A stretch of 64,000 nt of DNA from Halodesulfovibrio spirochaetisodalis (lineage in GTDB: Bacteria; Desulfobacterota; Desulfovibrionia; Desulfovibrionales; Desulfovibrionaceae): positions 55,114 to 119,113 of the forward strand of contig NZ_JXMS01000008.1 of NCBI RefSeq assembly GCF_001672295.1. The letters are read 5' to 3'. Of the stretch, positions 15,449 through 25,697 are shown piece by piece. The notes beneath the pieces were generated by a model that was given only the letters and a program-made list of their open reading frames with translations, searched no databases and was not told the origin of the DNA. A program made the position numbers and the translations under genes. Position 1 is the stretch's first letter; every line of letters starts with the position of its first letter.

Positions 15449-16555
15449 TTATTTCGCGCGGGCACGTGCCTCTTCGCGAATTTCTTCTTTTGCATCAGGC
15501 CAGCACCATTCGGCCCAGCCCATAGGAGTTTCCCGTAGTGGAGTAACAGTAATGATACGTTCTTCTACGTTCTCCTTACTTCCAGTTACTACACTCACTT
15601 TTACAGGAACACCAGCTTTTTTTGCTTTTGGAGAATACGATGCTGCCCATGCTGCTGCATCAGCAATGACCTCTTCAGACCATGGTGCACTCTCAAACTG
15701 ACGCCCAATGGAAATTGGCCCAGGATAGTCAACTACCTTAAATACCAGGTCAGTATCCAATTTTACCTTAAGAAGGGAATCGTTGTCCATCTGGTTTCTG
15801 CCTACAGACATCCAATGAGTACCGGACCAATACTGACGCCCTATATTCGCAAGCTTAAAATCTGCAACAGAAGGATTTGGGGAGTATTTAAGTACAGGCC
15901 AGTAACGACGACCGTTTTCACGCTCTGTCAACTTACACCCGCCACCCGGTGATGGAATTTCTGTAAAACCATAGTGGTCAGCAAGCCTAAGCTGCTCTTT
16001 ACGTCCGCGCCCAAAAAGACCAAGTAACTTGTCACGCTGAACAAGACCGGATTCTTCCATAGGAGTAGGATCCTGACAAAGAGCGCATAAAGGGCGAAGC
16101 AGTACAGCCTGCACGTCTGCATCACGCTTAATAACATTCAGAGTATCTCTGCGCTGCGACATTGGGCGCTGTCCGATGACCTCACCGGAGATAATAAATT
16201 TAGCGCCGTATGATTCCATCAACTCATGAGCTTTTCTGAGCATCAAGATCTTACAGTCCACACAGGGGTTCAGAGTTTTACCAAACCCGTGCACAGGTCG
16301 CTCCACCATCATGCGTACGTACTCTTCTGACACATCAATTGCATCAATTTCCATGCCGTACAACTTTTCCCAGTGGCGCACCAAATGCGGTTTACCAAAA
16401 AACGGGGTTACAAAATGCAACCCTTTAACCCTAAGCCCCTGATCCTGTATAACCTTTACAGCAAGCAGAGAATCCAGTCCGCCGGACAGTAATGCCACAG
16501 CGTCATATTGCTTCGTTACCTTTTCCATGCACGCCACATAAGGCTCATTGAACAT
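15449..16555 (-). CDS. PP-loop ATPase, MnmA/ThiI-like tRNA thiolation enzyme
   Basis: A 368-residue protein whose N-terminus carries the PP-loop LLSGGLDSLLA, which adenylates a substrate carbonyl or base. NPCVDCKILML matches the catalytic-Cys segment of MnmA-type tRNA 2-thiouridylases, and a later Cys in PSPGGGCKLTERE could be the partner. The C-terminal ~150 residues, from about KLANIGRQYW, are a separate domain of unclear kind. The likely job is sulfur insertion into a tRNA uridine, but it is not a standard full-length MnmA, so a related thiolation is possible. No strong SD marks the start; ATG 16528 (MEKVTKQ) is a credible alternative. It is transcribed away from recA. Confidence 0.75.
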   Translation of the reverse strand: MFNEPYVACMEKVTKQYDAVALLSGGLDSLLAVKVIQDQGLRVKGLHFVTPFFGKPHLVRHWEKLYGMEIDAIDVSEEYVRMMVERPVHGFGKTLNPCVDCKILMLRKAHELMESYGAKFIISGEVIGQRPMSQRRDTLNVIKRDADVQAVLLRPLCALCQDPTPMEESGLVQRDKLLGLFGRGRKEQLRLADHYGFTEIPSPGGGCKLTERENGRRYWPVLKYSPNPSVADFKLANIGRQYWSGTHWMSVGRNQMDNDSLLKVKLDTDLVFKVVDYPGPISIGRQFESAPWSEEVIADAAAWAASYSPKAKKAGVPVKVSVVTGSKENVEERIITVTPLRETPMGWAEWCWPDAKEEIREEARARAK

Positions 16556-16762
16556 AAAAGCAAGAGCACTTTTCCCCTGAGCACCCTATTCATCTGATTT
16601 AATGAATAAAGATTTTCCTGCATATATTTTTTTGATATTCTATAACTGTAAAATGTACCTAACCCTACGTTGTACTTTTTTGAATATTGCCCACCACAGA
16701 GCGATTTGCTATTCACGATGAACGCTCCCTAAAAAACAACACTTTCCGCACGGAGATTAAAG

Positions 16763-17845
16763 ATGGCTACTAAATCCGCAATGAGCCCTGAAGATATGCG
16801 TCGTGAGGCTCTTAGCACAGCAATGAGCACTATCCAGCGTAAATACGGACAGGGCTCAGTAATGAAGCTGAACGATGATGCGCATGTCGCAATTCCTGTT
16901 ATTCCTACAGGCTCTATTTCTCTCGATATGGCGCTGGGCATTGGCGGTATCCCTAAAGGCCGTGTGACTGAGATTTACGGTCCTGAATCCTCCGGTAAAA
17001 CAACCCTTGCACTACATGCCATTGCACAGTGCCAAAAACAGGGTGGAACCGCAGCATTCATTGACGCCGAACATGCTCTTGACCCGACATATGCCCGCCG
17101 CCTTGGGGTTGACACAGAAGCGTTACTCATTTCACAGCCGGACTATGGTGAACAGGCTCTCGACATTGCCGACATGCTTGTCCGCTCCGGTGCGGTAGAT
17201 ATTATTGTTATCGACTCCGTAGCTGCGCTTATTCCGCAATCCGAGCTGGAAGGTAATATGGGTGAGACTCAGGTAGGCAGTCAGGCTCGCCTTATGTCAC
17301 ACGCATTGCGTAAACTTACAGGCACCATCCATAAATCCAACGTGAGCGTTATCTTCATCAACCAGATCCGTATGAAGATCGGCACAATGGGCTATGGTAA
17401 CCCTGAAACCACTACCGGTGGTAATGCGCTGAAATTCTACTCTTCTATCCGTATTGATGTTCGCCGTATCCAGTCTCTTAAAGATAAAGACGAAGTATTC
17501 GGTAACCGCACCCGTGCGAAAATCGTAAAGAACAAGGTTGCACCACCGTTCCGTGAAGCTTTATTCGATATTTTATACGGAACAGGCATATCCCGTACTG
17601 GCGAATTGCTCGATCTTGGTGTAGAACACGGCATAGTAGATAAAAGTGGTGCCTGGTACGCGTTTGGCTCTGAACGATTAGGTCAGGGTAAAGAAAACGT
17701 TCGAGCGTTCTTGAACGAGAATGACGCGATCAGAGATCAGATTGAAAAGAAATTACTCACACATCTGGGCGTAATAGAGGAAGAGACTGGGGAAAAACAG
17801 CCGGAAGAACCTGCTGCTCCTGCTAAAAAATCTTCCAAGAAATAG
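16763..17845 (+). CDS. recA: Recombinase RecA
   Basis: A 360-residue RecA: Walker A GPESSGKT at residues 73-80, the DNA-binding loop region around [20 protein letters not shown], and the [18 protein letters not shown] signature. It forms filaments on single-stranded DNA for strand exchange and triggers LexA self-cleavage. The C-terminal tail is acidic then Ala/Lys-rich, as in many RecA proteins. GGAGATTAAAG precedes the ATG. I looked upstream for a clear LexA box and saw only imperfect GTAC-type repeats, so SOS control is not shown. A strong terminator follows. Confidence 0.98.
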   Translation: MATKSAMSPEDMRREALSTAMSTIQRKYGQGSVMKLNDDAHVAIPVIPTGSISLDMALGIGGIPKGRVTEIYGPESSGKTTLALHAIAQCQKQGGTAAFIDAEHALDPTYARRLGVDTEALLISQPDYGEQALDIADMLVRSGAVDIIVIDSVAALIPQSELEGNMGETQVGSQARLMSHALRKLTGTIHKSNVSVIFINQIRMKIGTMGYGNPETTTGGNALKFYSSIRIDVRRIQSLKDKDEVFGNRTRAKIVKNKVAPPFREALFDILYGTGISRTGELLDLGVEHGIVDKSGAWYAFGSERLGQGKENVRAFLNENDAIRDQIEKKLLTHLGVIEEETGEKQPEEPAAPAKKSSKK

Positions 17846-17875
17846 CACCACTTCTCATAATATGAGAATAAAGTA

Positions 17876-17907
17876 CGCCGCCCTGAGATCAGGGCGGCGT
17901 TTCTTTT
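17876..17907 (+). terminator. Terminator of recA
   Basis: An 11-bp GC-rich stem, CGCCGCCCTGA with TCAGGGCGGCG, has a 2-base nominal loop and is followed by TTTCTTTT. It separates recA from alaS, so alaS needs its own promoter in the 40 bases after it or reads through. Confidence 0.93.
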
Positions 17908-17947
17908 AACAATAAGCCGTTAATGTTTTTCCAAGGGAGACAACGCT

Positions 17948-20593
17948 GTGATTACCGCAAACGAAATTCGGGAGAAGTTTCTCAAATTCTTCGAGGATAA
18001 GGGACACGAAATCGTTTCCTCTTCATCCCTCATTCCTGCTGACGACCCCACTCTGCTCTTTACTAACGCAGGCATGGTTCAGTTCAAAAAAACCTTCCTC
18101 GGTCAGGAAAAACGAGCGTATGTTCGAGCCACCACTTCCCAGAAGTGTCTGCGCGTAGGCGGCAAGCACAACGACCTTGAAAACGTCGGCCGTACAGCCC
18201 GCCACCACACATTCTTTGAAATGCTCGGCAACTTCAGCTTTGGCGACTACTTTAAAAAAGACGCCATCCGCTATGCTTGGGAATTCATAACAGAAGAGCT
18301 CAAACTTCCTAAAGAAAAGCTCTACATCACCATCTACAGCGATGATGATGAAGCAAAAGAATTATGGATGTCCGAAGCTGGCGTGCCGGAAGACAAAATT
18401 TTCCGTCTCGGTGAAAAAGACAACTTCTGGTCAATGGGTGACACCGGCCCTTGTGGACCATGTACTGAAATCCACGTTGATCAGGGTGAGCACATGACTT
18501 GCGGCCCAGATTGCGGAATCGGTAAATGTGACTGTGACCGCTTCCTTGAGATCTGGAACCTAGTGTTCATGCAGTTCAATCAGGATGAGCAGGGTATCCG
18601 CACTCCTCTTCCTAATCCTAATATCGATACCGGAATGGGTCTTGAGCGTATTGCTGCCGTTTGTCAGGGCGTATATTCAAACTATGACACCGACCTGTTC
18701 CTCGAGTTCATCAACTTTACCGCAGCCCTTGCTGGCGTAACCTATAAAAAAGACGGCGAAGACGTGGATACTGCTCTGCGCGTTATCGCCGACCACAGTC
18801 GCGCCATTGCATTTATGATCAGCGACGGTATCCTTCCATCTAACGAAGGTCGAGGGTATGTACTGCGCCGCCTTATCCGCCGCGCTTACCGCTTCGGTCG
18901 ACTCATGGGACTTTCCGGCTGTTACATCCACAAATCCGTTGCAAAGGTTGTGGAGGTAATGGGCAAGCAGTATCCAGAACTGTGTGAAAACGCAGAATTC
19001 ATGGATCGCGTTGTGATCATGGAAGAAGAAGGCTTCAACAAAACACTGGATAAGGGCCTTGCTCTTCTGGAAGATGAGATTCTTGCAGTTGAAAACACCT
19101 CTGCGAAAACGCTTAAAGGCGAAACTGTGTTCAAACTGTACGACACATATGGTTTCCCTATCGATATCATTAATGACATTGCTGAAAAGCGCGGTATTGC
19201 TGTTGATGAAGACGGCTTTAACGCGTTCATGACACAGCAGAAACAGCGCGCTAAAGCTGCGTGGAAAGGTGCTGCAGGCGATACACTTGCCGCACGCTTC
19301 CAATCTCTTCTTGAAGAAGGGGTGCGCAGTGAGTTTGTAGGATACAGCAATCTTGGTGTTGAAAGCCGCGTTGCAGTTCTTATGAATGAAGAAGCTGAAA
19401 ACGTTGACTCCCTGACTGCAGGCCAGAAGGGATACCTTGTTTCCAGCAAAACTCCTTTCTACGGCGAATCAGGCGGTCAGACAGGTGACCACGGTGTGAT
19501 TTCCGCTGATTCTGGTCAGGCTGCTGTAATTGATACTCTTAAGCCGAATGCAGAGCTTACAGTACATCATATTGAAGTATCCGAAGGCACCATCCGAAAT
19601 GAGCAGGCTGTGACCTTGCAGGTAAGTGAAGAGCTTCGCCTTGCTTCCGCACGTAACCATACATGCACCCACCTGCTCCACGCTGCTCTGCGCAGAGTGC
19701 TTGGTGACCATGTAAAGCAGTCTGGTTCTCTGGTAACACCAGACCGCCTGCGCTTTGACTTCACTCATATTTCTGCGCTTACTCCTGAAGAGATTAAAGC
19801 AATCGAGTTGGATGTTAACACAGCTATTATGGCAAACATTCCACTTGATGTAGCAGAAATGGAATACGATAAAGCAGTTGAAAAAGGTGCCATGGCTCTC
19901 TTCGGTGAAAAATACGAAGATAAAGTCCGTGTTGTTGCCATCGGCGATAACTCTGTTGAGCTTTGCGGTGGTACCCACCTTTCCGCAACAGGTCAGGCAG
20001 GCTCCTTCTTTATTCTTTCTGATGGCGGTGTTGCCGCAGGTATTCGCCGCATTGAGGCTACTACCGGCTTTAATGCGCTCAACCTTTCTTTTGCTAACCG
20101 TGAAGAGCTGCAGGAAATTGCCGGACTGGTCAAAGGAAAGCCGGGTGATGTTGCGAACCGTGTTAAAGGGTTGCAGCAGGAAAACCGCACCCTTCGCAAA
20201 GACATGGAAAAGCTTGCAGCCAAGGCAGCATCCAGTCAAGGTGGTGACCTCATGTCCAACGTTACAGATGTGAACGGTACTAAAGTACTTGCAGCACGTG
20301 TAGACGTACCGAATGTAAAAGCACTGCGCGACATTATGGACGACATTCGCTCTAAACTTGGCTCCGGCATCGCATGTCTTGCAAGTGCAGATAGCGAAGG
20401 CAAAGTAACGTTACTCGTAGCAGTTACCAAAGATTTGAATGACAACTTCAAAGCAGGCCAGCTCATCGGTCAGATTGCCGGTGAAGTTGGAGGCAAAGGC
20501 GGCGGCCGCCCTGACATGGCTCAGGCAGGCGGTAACAACGCTGATGGCATCAACGCTGCATTCGATAAACTTAAAGAGCTTGTAAAAGGCTAA
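17948..20593 (+). CDS. alaS: Alanyl-tRNA synthetase
   Basis: An 881-residue class II synthetase of the usual length. Order: catalytic core with [17 protein letters not shown] and a Cys-rich insertion ([15 protein letters not shown]); tRNA-recognition domain; editing domain with [12 protein letters not shown] and ELCGGTHLS, giving the His and Cys zinc ligands that clear mischarged Ser and Gly; then the C-Ala domain ending [15 protein letters not shown]. It charges tRNA-Ala in the cytoplasm. Translation starts at GTG 17948 after AGGGAG with 7-base spacing. It is monocistronic, between two strong terminators. Confidence 0.98.
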   Translation: MITANEIREKFLKFFEDKGHEIVSSSSLIPADDPTLLFTNAGMVQFKKTFLGQEKRAYVRATTSQKCLRVGGKHNDLENVGRTARHHTFFEMLGNFSFGDYFKKDAIRYAWEFITEELKLPKEKLYITIYSDDDEAKELWMSEAGVPEDKIFRLGEKDNFWSMGDTGPCGPCTEIHVDQGEHMTCGPDCGIGKCDCDRFLEIWNLVFMQFNQDEQGIRTPLPNPNIDTGMGLERIAAVCQGVYSNYDTDLFLEFINFTAALAGVTYKKDGEDVDTALRVIADHSRAIAFMISDGILPSNEGRGYVLRRLIRRAYRFGRLMGLSGCYIHKSVAKVVEVMGKQYPELCENAEFMDRVVIMEEEGFNKTLDKGLALLEDEILAVENTSAKTLKGETVFKLYDTYGFPIDIINDIAEKRGIAVDEDGFNAFMTQQKQRAKAAWKGAAGDTLAARFQSLLEEGVRSEFVGYSNLGVESRVAVLMNEEAENVDSLTAGQKGYLVSSKTPFYGESGGQTGDHGVISADSGQAAVIDTLKPNAELTVHHIEVSEGTIRNEQAVTLQVSEELRLASARNHTCTHLLHAALRRVLGDHVKQSGSLVTPDRLRFDFTHISALTPEEIKAIELDVNTAIMANIPLDVAEMEYDKAVEKGAMALFGEKYEDKVRVVAIGDNSVELCGGTHLSATGQAGSFFILSDGGVAAGIRRIEATTGFNALNLSFANREELQEIAGLVKGKPGDVANRVKGLQQENRTLRKDMEKLAAKAASSQGGDLMSNVTDVNGTKVLAARVDVPNVKALRDIMDDIRSKLGSGIACLASADSEGKVTLLVAVTKDLNDNFKAGQLIGQIAGEVGGKGGGRPDMAQAGGNNADGINAAFDKLKELVKG

Positions 20594-20611
20594 TCAATAG
20601 CTTTAAAAAGC

Positions 20612-20646
20612 AAAGCCCATGCACAACCAGTGCATGGGCTTTTTTG
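20612..20646 (+). terminator. Terminator of alaS
   Basis: AAAGCCCATGCAC pairs with GTGCATGGGCTTT across a 5-base loop, then TTTTT. It lies 18 bases after the alaS stop. Confidence 0.93.
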
Positions 20647-20734
20647 TTTTGCGTAATAGGATTTCGCGAAAGAGCGGGCGTAGCCATACTGCAAACCCGC
20701 TTTTCGCATACCGGTGTGCCTGAACTACTAATGC

Positions 20735-21202
20735 TTATAATACATTAGAGCCGCCGCTATGGTGGTCTATGGTAAACAACCACGTGCCGTCGGGCTGTTT
20801 TTCCAACACCTCTATACCACTACTGATAACTTCCTCCTGATTTCCATCAGGAGTTTTATACACAGAACGGTATTTGGACCTGAAAAGTACTGTATTTTCT
20901 GACTCCACTTGATACACGGTTTCGAGAGAAAACGTATCCACCATATCAACCATGATGGTAAACACCCTACGGATACTGCTTTTTCCGCTTACTTCAAGCT
21001 TCCCATCCCGTAAAACCATCACAGCATCATCTGAATAAAGTGCGCAAAGCTGATCGATATTTTTCTCGGTTAACGCTTTGACGAACAATGCGTGTGCCAT
21101 GTCCGGATCAGTAATTTTCTCAAGAGGTATTGCTGGCTGCTCTGCAGCAGCCCAGACCGGCATCAGCAAACAAACACATAATACGCCGATTAGTTTTTTC
21201 AT
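20735..21202 (-). CDS. Exported SnoaL-like (NTF2-fold) small protein
   Basis: A 155-residue protein with a clear signal peptide (MKKLIGVLCVCLLMPVWAAA, cut near AEQ). The mature part resembles the DUF4440/SnoaL NTF2-like fold: LFVKALTEKNIDQLCALYSD, DAVMVLRDGK, then strands ending GTWLFTIDHHS. Such domains bind small ligands or act as isomerases or lyases; no activity can be named here. It should be periplasmic. The start is ATG 21202 with GGAG 5 bases upstream; an ATG at 21259 would place 19 extra residues before the signal peptide without an SD. It is monocistronic and converges on alaS. Confidence 0.8.
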   Translation of the reverse strand: MKKLIGVLCVCLLMPVWAAAEQPAIPLEKITDPDMAHALFVKALTEKNIDQLCALYSDDAVMVLRDGKLEVSGKSSIRRVFTIMVDMVDTFSLETVYQVESENTVLFRSKYRSVYKTPDGNQEEVISSGIEVLEKQPDGTWLFTIDHHSGGSNVL

Positions 21203-21323
21203 ATATTCTCCGTACTCAGATAAGTATGCGCGAGTAATCGTGATTATTATGTTCGACAATACAGCCTCTCTCTATCCATATTTGCGCGCAATTATTACAT
21301 TTGCGTTATCATTCTTTTTTCAT

Positions 21324-21352
21324 AAAAAAAGCCCGCAGTGTGACTGCGGGCT
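21324..21352 (-). terminator. Terminator of the dicarboxylate/amino-acid symporter gene
   Basis: On the minus strand AGCCCGCAGT pairs with ACTGCGGGCT across 3 bases, then TTTTTT. It lies about 66 bases past the symporter stop. Confidence 0.88.
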
Positions 21353-21418
21353 ATAAGAGCTGACAAGGTAACGATGCTCAGCAAGACAAGCCTAAGCTTG
21401 CCTGTTGAAGTGAGGCAA

Positions 21419-22621
21419 CTACATTGCGTTGTACACTTCCTCATCAAGTTCGTTTTCTGTGCGGGATACAAGAACTGCGGTCATGGCATCGCCTGAAATA
21501 TTCACAGTAGTACGAGCCATATCAAGGATGCGGTCAATACCTGCGATAAGCGCAATACCTTCCATAGGCAGGCCGACAGAAGAAAGAATAAGGGAAAGCA
21601 TGATAAGTCCTGCACCTGGAACCCCAGCAGTACCAATGGATGCAAGTGTGCCTGTGAGCATGATAGTTACAATATTACCCATTGTAAGGTCGATATTGTA
21701 GGCCTGTGCAATAAAGAGCGCACAAACACCCTGATAAATTGCAGTACCGTCCATGTTGATAGTAGCACCAAGTGGTAATACAAAGCTGGAAACTGAAGAT
21801 GAGACACCAAGGTTTTTCTCAGCACAGCGAATAGTGGCAGGAAGTGTACCAGCACTGGACGTAGTTGAAAACGCCACCATGATCGCATCAAGAATCCCGC
21901 GGAAGAACTTTACTGGATTCAATCGAGCAACAACAGCCACATAGCTGCTGTATGTCACGAACACATGAAGAATCGCGCCAACGTAAACTGCACCGATAAT
22001 TTTGGCGAGCGGCAGCAACGCATCCAGACCATACTGAGCAACCACTTTTGCGATAAGAGCTGCAACACCGTATGGAGCACACGCCATAACGATTGCTGTC
22101 ATGCTGTACATTACTTCTGCAAACGAAGAGAAAAACGTTTTAACAGGAGCAGCCTTTTCGCCGGCAAAGTTGATAGAAAGACCAAGAAAAATAGCGAAAA
22201 TAATAATCTGGAGAATGTTTCCTTTCACCATAGCATCGATCGGGTTCTTAGGAATAAGACCAGTCAATGTCTTAGAAAGGGAAGGTGCTTCCTTGGCAAC
22301 CTGTTCACCGGCAGCAACAAGATTCATACCTGCGCCAGGCTGAAGCAGCTCGCCCACAATGAGGCCGATGGAAATCGCAATCAGTGTTGTGGTGAGATAG
22401 ATACCGATGGTTTTTGCACTGATACGGCCAAGTTTTTTCACATCATCCATGCTGGTCATGCCAGTAACAAGAGATGCAAACACCAACGGTACGATAAGCA
22501 TTTTAATTGCATTAATAAACAATGTTCCGACTGGCGCAACGTACGGAACAAATGCCGGTGCAAACGCACCAAGAACCACACCCACAACCATACCGATGAG
22601 GATTTTAGTCCACAGCTTCAT
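21419..22621 (-). CDS. Dicarboxylate/amino acid:cation symporter (DAACS, GltP-like)
   Basis: A 400-residue inner-membrane protein with 8 helices and two re-entrant loops in the glutamate-transporter pattern: ATTSS-type loop 1 reads FSTTSSAGTLPATIRC, and the family core PLGATINMDGTAIY is intact. It couples import of glutamate, aspartate or C4-dicarboxylates to sodium or protons. The start is ATG 22621 with AAGGAG upstream; the longer reading from 22717 has no SD and a spurious N-terminus. Monocistronic, with over 500 non-coding bases ahead of it. Substrate not resolvable by eye. Confidence 0.92.
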   Translation of the reverse strand: MKLWTKILIGMVVGVVLGAFAPAFVPYVAPVGTLFINAIKMLIVPLVFASLVTGMTSMDDVKKLGRISAKTIGIYLTTTLIAISIGLIVGELLQPGAGMNLVAAGEQVAKEAPSLSKTLTGLIPKNPIDAMVKGNILQIIIFAIFLGLSINFAGEKAAPVKTFFSSFAEVMYSMTAIVMACAPYGVAALIAKVVAQYGLDALLPLAKIIGAVYVGAILHVFVTYSSYVAVVARLNPVKFFRGILDAIMVAFSTTSSAGTLPATIRCAEKNLGVSSSVSSFVLPLGATINMDGTAIYQGVCALFIAQAYNIDLTMGNIVTIMLTGTLASIGTAGVPGAGLIMLSLILSSVGLPMEGIALIAGIDRILDMARTTVNISGDAMTAVLVSRTENELDEEVYNAM

Positions 22622-23121
22622 TAGAGAGTTCTCCTTTGCTTGCTGATGCAGAGCAGCATCACAAATATAATGATACAAAAACAGCAGAACCGGATTTACA
22701 ACGACTACTGGCAACACTCTGGCCTACGCCTCTCTCGTAAACACAAAGTTCGTCGAAAACCGGTTTTAATCCAAAACAATATGTCACACACAAACTCATG
22801 GAGTTTTACCCAGCAGTGATGAAATGGTAAAACATCCTGATAATAGTCCACAGAACAAGAAAAAAGGCAGACCCTAGACTGCCGTTACTACCTTGAAATA
22901 GACATTTTTTTACAGTGCTGACACTAAATGATGACGGTGAATAGCGCACCTTTGCTTTTTCGTCAAACACGTCACCTAGCCGCCTGTTCAACCGATATCA
23001 AACATTACGATTGCGCTATTTTTATCTTGATTATCTTAGTACTTTTTATTTTTTCACATTTCTGTAATATATTTTCTGCACAAACACCTTGCAAATACTC
23101 TTTACTATCCACCCATTACAC
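22622..23121. other. Intergenic region upstream of the symporter gene
   Basis: About 500 AT-rich bases with no supportable gene. It should hold the symporter promoter (minus strand) and, at its right end, the 3' flank of phoU. No riboswitch, repeat or operator was recognised. Confidence 0.5.
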
Positions 23122-23154
23122 AAAAAACCTCTGTACAATTTCTGTGTACAGAGG
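23122..23154 (-). terminator. Terminator of the phosphate regulon unit
   Basis: CCTCTGTACA pairs with TGTACAGAGG across a 7-base loop, followed on the minus strand by TTTTTT. It lies about 130 bases after the phoU stop. Confidence 0.85.
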
Positions 23155-23285
23155 CCTTAGCAAAAAACATGATTATTTTATCATTTATGTAAAAATTACA
23201 ACATCAAAGGGTGTTCTTCAGACTCTTCCATATAAAAACTATTTTTTCTAACCAGACAAAGGGAGCCTGTAGCGTAGCATGGCCA

Positions 23286-23960
23286 TTAAATAATCTCTTT
23301 CTGGCTGCATATTTTATGCTTAATGCTTTCACCTTCAATAATGAATACAACAGCTTCACCTACATTTGTAGACAAATCTCCCACGCGCTCAAGGCTGCGT
23401 GAAGCCAAAATGGCTGCAACAGCTCGTTTAACGGCTGGTGACTCATAGCCCATGTAGTTGACCAGTTCTTTAATCACTTCCACATCAAGCTCATCACACT
23501 CTGCATCCATTCGACAGACTTCACGGGCAAGCAAAGAATCTCCTTCACGCATGGAAATAATGGAAGTTTTCAGCATATCCAAGGCAACAGCACAAAGCTC
23601 CTGCAAATTCTCTTCAAACGGCAACGCTGGTCGGGAAGAAAGATATTTTGCCTGCCGGGCAATATTTACTGCTTCGTCACCGATGCGCTCCAAGTTCACT
23701 GCAACACGCATCATTCCAACAATAGAACGAAGGTCAACGGCTACAGGTGCATCTAACGCAAGCAAACGCAAAGAAATTTCATCCACTTCACATTCAATCT
23801 CGTCGATAATTCTATCTTCAGCAATTACGCGCTCAGCCAATTCTACATCGCGGTGTAATAGCGCTGTTGTGGCACTTTCAACAGCATTCTGTGCTCTTGC
23901 TGCCATTTCCAACAACTTGGCGCGTAAGGCGTCAAGCTTTACATGAAACTGAGTCTCCAT
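23286..23960 (-). CDS. phoU: Phosphate transport regulator PhoU
   Basis: A 224-residue, all-helical PhoU made of two similar three-helix halves. METQFHVKLDALRAKLLEM opens it, and each half carries the E-R-x-x-D-x-x-x-N metal-binding signature (LERIGDEAVNIAR; LERVGDLSTNVGE). PhoU links the Pst transporter to its sensor kinase, damping the Pho response when phosphate is plentiful. The start is ATG 23960, 5 bases after GGGAG; the in-frame reading from 23996 is rejected. It is the last gene of the unit, 58 bases after pstB. Confidence 0.95.
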   Translation of the reverse strand: METQFHVKLDALRAKLLEMAARAQNAVESATTALLHRDVELAERVIAEDRIIDEIECEVDEISLRLLALDAPVAVDLRSIVGMMRVAVNLERIGDEAVNIARQAKYLSSRPALPFEENLQELCAVALDMLKTSIISMREGDSLLAREVCRMDAECDELDVEVIKELVNYMGYESPAVKRAVAAILASRSLERVGDLSTNVGEAVVFIIEGESIKHKICSQKEII

Positions 23961-24018
23961 TCTCTTCTCCCAAACGTTGTGAAAAATACCCCGCACCCAT
24001 CATCAATCAAGCACAGTG

Positions 24019-24768
24019 CTAGCCAAATCGACCGGTAATATAATCTTCTGTCTGTTTCTGCTGCGGTCTGGTGAACAACACCTCAGTCTCACCATGTTCA
24101 ACAAGTTTACCCATGTAGAAAAATGCTGTGTTGTCTGAGACACGTGCAGCCTGTTGCATGCTGTGCGTTACAATAATGATTGTGTATTGCTTCTTAAGCT
24201 CAAAAATAAGCTCTTCAATTTTTTGCGTTGCAATAGGATCAAGTGCTGAAGCAGGTTCATCCATTAACAATACTTCTGGCTCTACGGCTAATGCCCGTGC
24301 AATACACAAACGCTGTTGTTGTCCGCCGGAAAGCCCTAGTGCCGAAGTTTCAAGACGATCTTTCACTTCATCCCATAACGCAGCACTTTTCAGGCTTTCT
24401 TCCACCTTCGCGGCAAGATACGAAGCATCTTTGACACCATTCACGCGCAACCCGTAAGCAACGTTTTCAAAGATTGTTTTTGGAAACGGATTCGGTTTTT
24501 GAAAAACCATTCCTACACGTCGGCGAAGCTCTACAACATCCAGCTTTGGATCGTTAATATTTGTACCATCAAGAACAATCTCTCCCTCCACTCGTGCAAC
24601 AGGAATCAGATCATTCATGCGGTTCAAACAGCGCAGGAATGTAGATTTTCCACAGCCAGAAGGGCCTATAAGCGATGTAACCTGATTTTGTGCAAATTCA
24701 AGGTTTATATTTTCCAATGCCTGAAAATCACCGTAGTAGAAATCCAGCCCCTTGGCATACATTTTCAT
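24019..24768 (-). CDS. pstB: Phosphate ABC transporter ATPase PstB
   Basis: A PstB-type ABC ATPase of about 249 residues: Walker [36 protein letters not shown] signature, Walker [14 protein letters not shown], and the PstB-specific [25 protein letters not shown]. It energises high-affinity phosphate import through PstC/PstA at the inner membrane. pstS, pstC and pstA are not in this window, so the permease is encoded elsewhere. The start is taken as ATG 24768, with GGAG 9 bases upstream; ATG 24786 is possible. It is preceded by a PhoB-like regulator gene on the same strand. Confidence 0.95.
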   Translation of the reverse strand: MKMYAKGLDFYYGDFQALENINLEFAQNQVTSLIGPSGCGKSTFLRCLNRMNDLIPVARVEGEIVLDGTNINDPKLDVVELRRRVGMVFQKPNPFPKTIFENVAYGLRVNGVKDASYLAAKVEESLKSAALWDEVKDRLETSALGLSGGQQQRLCIARALAVEPEVLLMDEPASALDPIATQKIEELIFELKKQYTIIIVTHSMQQAARVSDNTAFFYMGKLVEHGETEVLFTRPQQKQTEDYITGRFG

Positions 24769-24817
24769 ATTGATAAACTCCACCATTGCTCAGACATCCG
24801 AAGACGATGTTCAGATG

Positions 24818-25504
24818 CTATTCTTTAAATCTGTATCCGACACCACGCATTGTTTCTATATACTTTGCGTAGTCTCCGATCTTCTGGCGTAATCTTCGCA
24901 CATGTGTGTCTACAGTCCGTGCATAGCCCTCAAATTCATATCCCCAAACAGTATTCAACAACTGGTCACGTGTACGAACGCGTCCCTTATTCTTAAGCAG
25001 TTCTGCGAGTAGTTTAAATTCTGTTGCCGTAAGCAACACTTCTTCACCGTCGATAATAACCTTGTATGCATCCATATCCACAACAAGCCCATCCATTTTC
25101 AGGCTTGATGTTTTTGTTGCAGGCTCTGCGGGCGCATTACGTTTAAGCACAGCACGAACTCGTAAAACAAGTTCCCTCGGGCTGAACGGTTTAACCACAT
25201 AGTCGTCTGCTCCAAGCTCGAGCCCTACTACTCGGTCCACTTCTTCGCCACGTGCAGTAAGCATAATCACAGGAATCGACTCTGTTTCCGCACTGCGCTT
25301 GAGAACCTTGCAGATGTCCAGCCCACTCATGGACGGGAGCATAATATCAAGAATGATAACGTCAGGGGCCTCTGCCAGTGCAGCATCCAATCCTTCCTGA
25401 CCATCTGCACGGGTAATGACATCAAATCCGGCTGCTTCAAATGTAAAGGTAAGCAGTTGTCTAATGTCTTCATCATCTTCGACTAGCAAAATTGTATTGG
25501 CCAT
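24818..25504 (-). CDS. PhoB-like OmpR-family response regulator
   Basis: A 228-residue response regulator. The receiver domain has the acidic pair at residues 10-11, phosphoacceptor Asp53 (VIILDIMLP), the Thr in VIMLTARG and Lys in DDYVVKPFSP. The C-terminal winged helix has VLLTATEFKLLAELLKN and RTVDTHVRRLRQKIG. Being first in a unit with pstB and phoU, it is most likely the PhoB activator of the phosphate-starvation response. No histidine kinase gene adjoins it. A candidate Pho box lies about 63-80 bases upstream of its start, which would give autoregulation. Confidence 0.88.
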   Translation of the reverse strand: MANTILLVEDDEDIRQLLTFTFEAAGFDVITRADGQEGLDAALAEAPDVIILDIMLPSMSGLDICKVLKRSAETESIPVIMLTARGEEVDRVVGLELGADDYVVKPFSPRELVLRVRAVLKRNAPAEPATKTSSLKMDGLVVDMDAYKVIIDGEEVLLTATEFKLLAELLKNKGRVRTRDQLLNTVWGYEFEGYARTVDTHVRRLRQKIGDYAKYIETMRGVGYRFKE

Positions 25505-25566
25505 CAGTTTCCTCCAACTCGCATGACGGTTACATCAGTAATTCATTACAACCTAATGGAGACATG

Positions 25567-25584
25567 GTTACATGAATATGACAA
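25567..25584 (-). promoter_or_regulatory. Candidate Pho box upstream of the phoB-like gene
   Basis: The minus strand reads TTGTCATATTCATGTAAC: two 7-base half-repeats, TTGTCAT and ATGTAAC, spaced by 4 bases (11-base period) as in PhoB sites. The first matches CTGTCAT at 6 of 7 positions; the second is weaker. A second ATGTAACCGTCAT lies nearer the gene. No good -10 stands at the ideal distance. Confidence 0.4.
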
Positions 25585-25640
25585 AACGAATAAATCTTAA
25601 GCAATGGTTCAGAATCATATCCTTTTTGGTTTCAAAAAAC

Positions 25641-25676
25641 AAAAAAGGTCGGAATCAAAAGATTCCGACCTTTTTT
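25641..25676. terminator. Terminator of the RNase D-like gene, symmetric
   Basis: A 16-bp stem, AAAAAAGGTCGGAATC with GATTCCGACCTTTTTT around AAAA. It lies just past the stop of the exonuclease gene on the minus strand and would also stop plus-strand transcription. Confidence 0.9.
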
Positions 25677-25697
25677 GCATTGCGTAACCGCAGTGCA

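Noticed and set aside
16620..16762. LexA box upstream of recA
   Set aside because: Only imperfect TGTAC repeats are present; nothing matches a known SOS box well enough.
19469..20239. 256-codon minus-strand frame opposite alaS
   Set aside because: Shadow of alaS; composition is unlike a real protein and no start signal is present.
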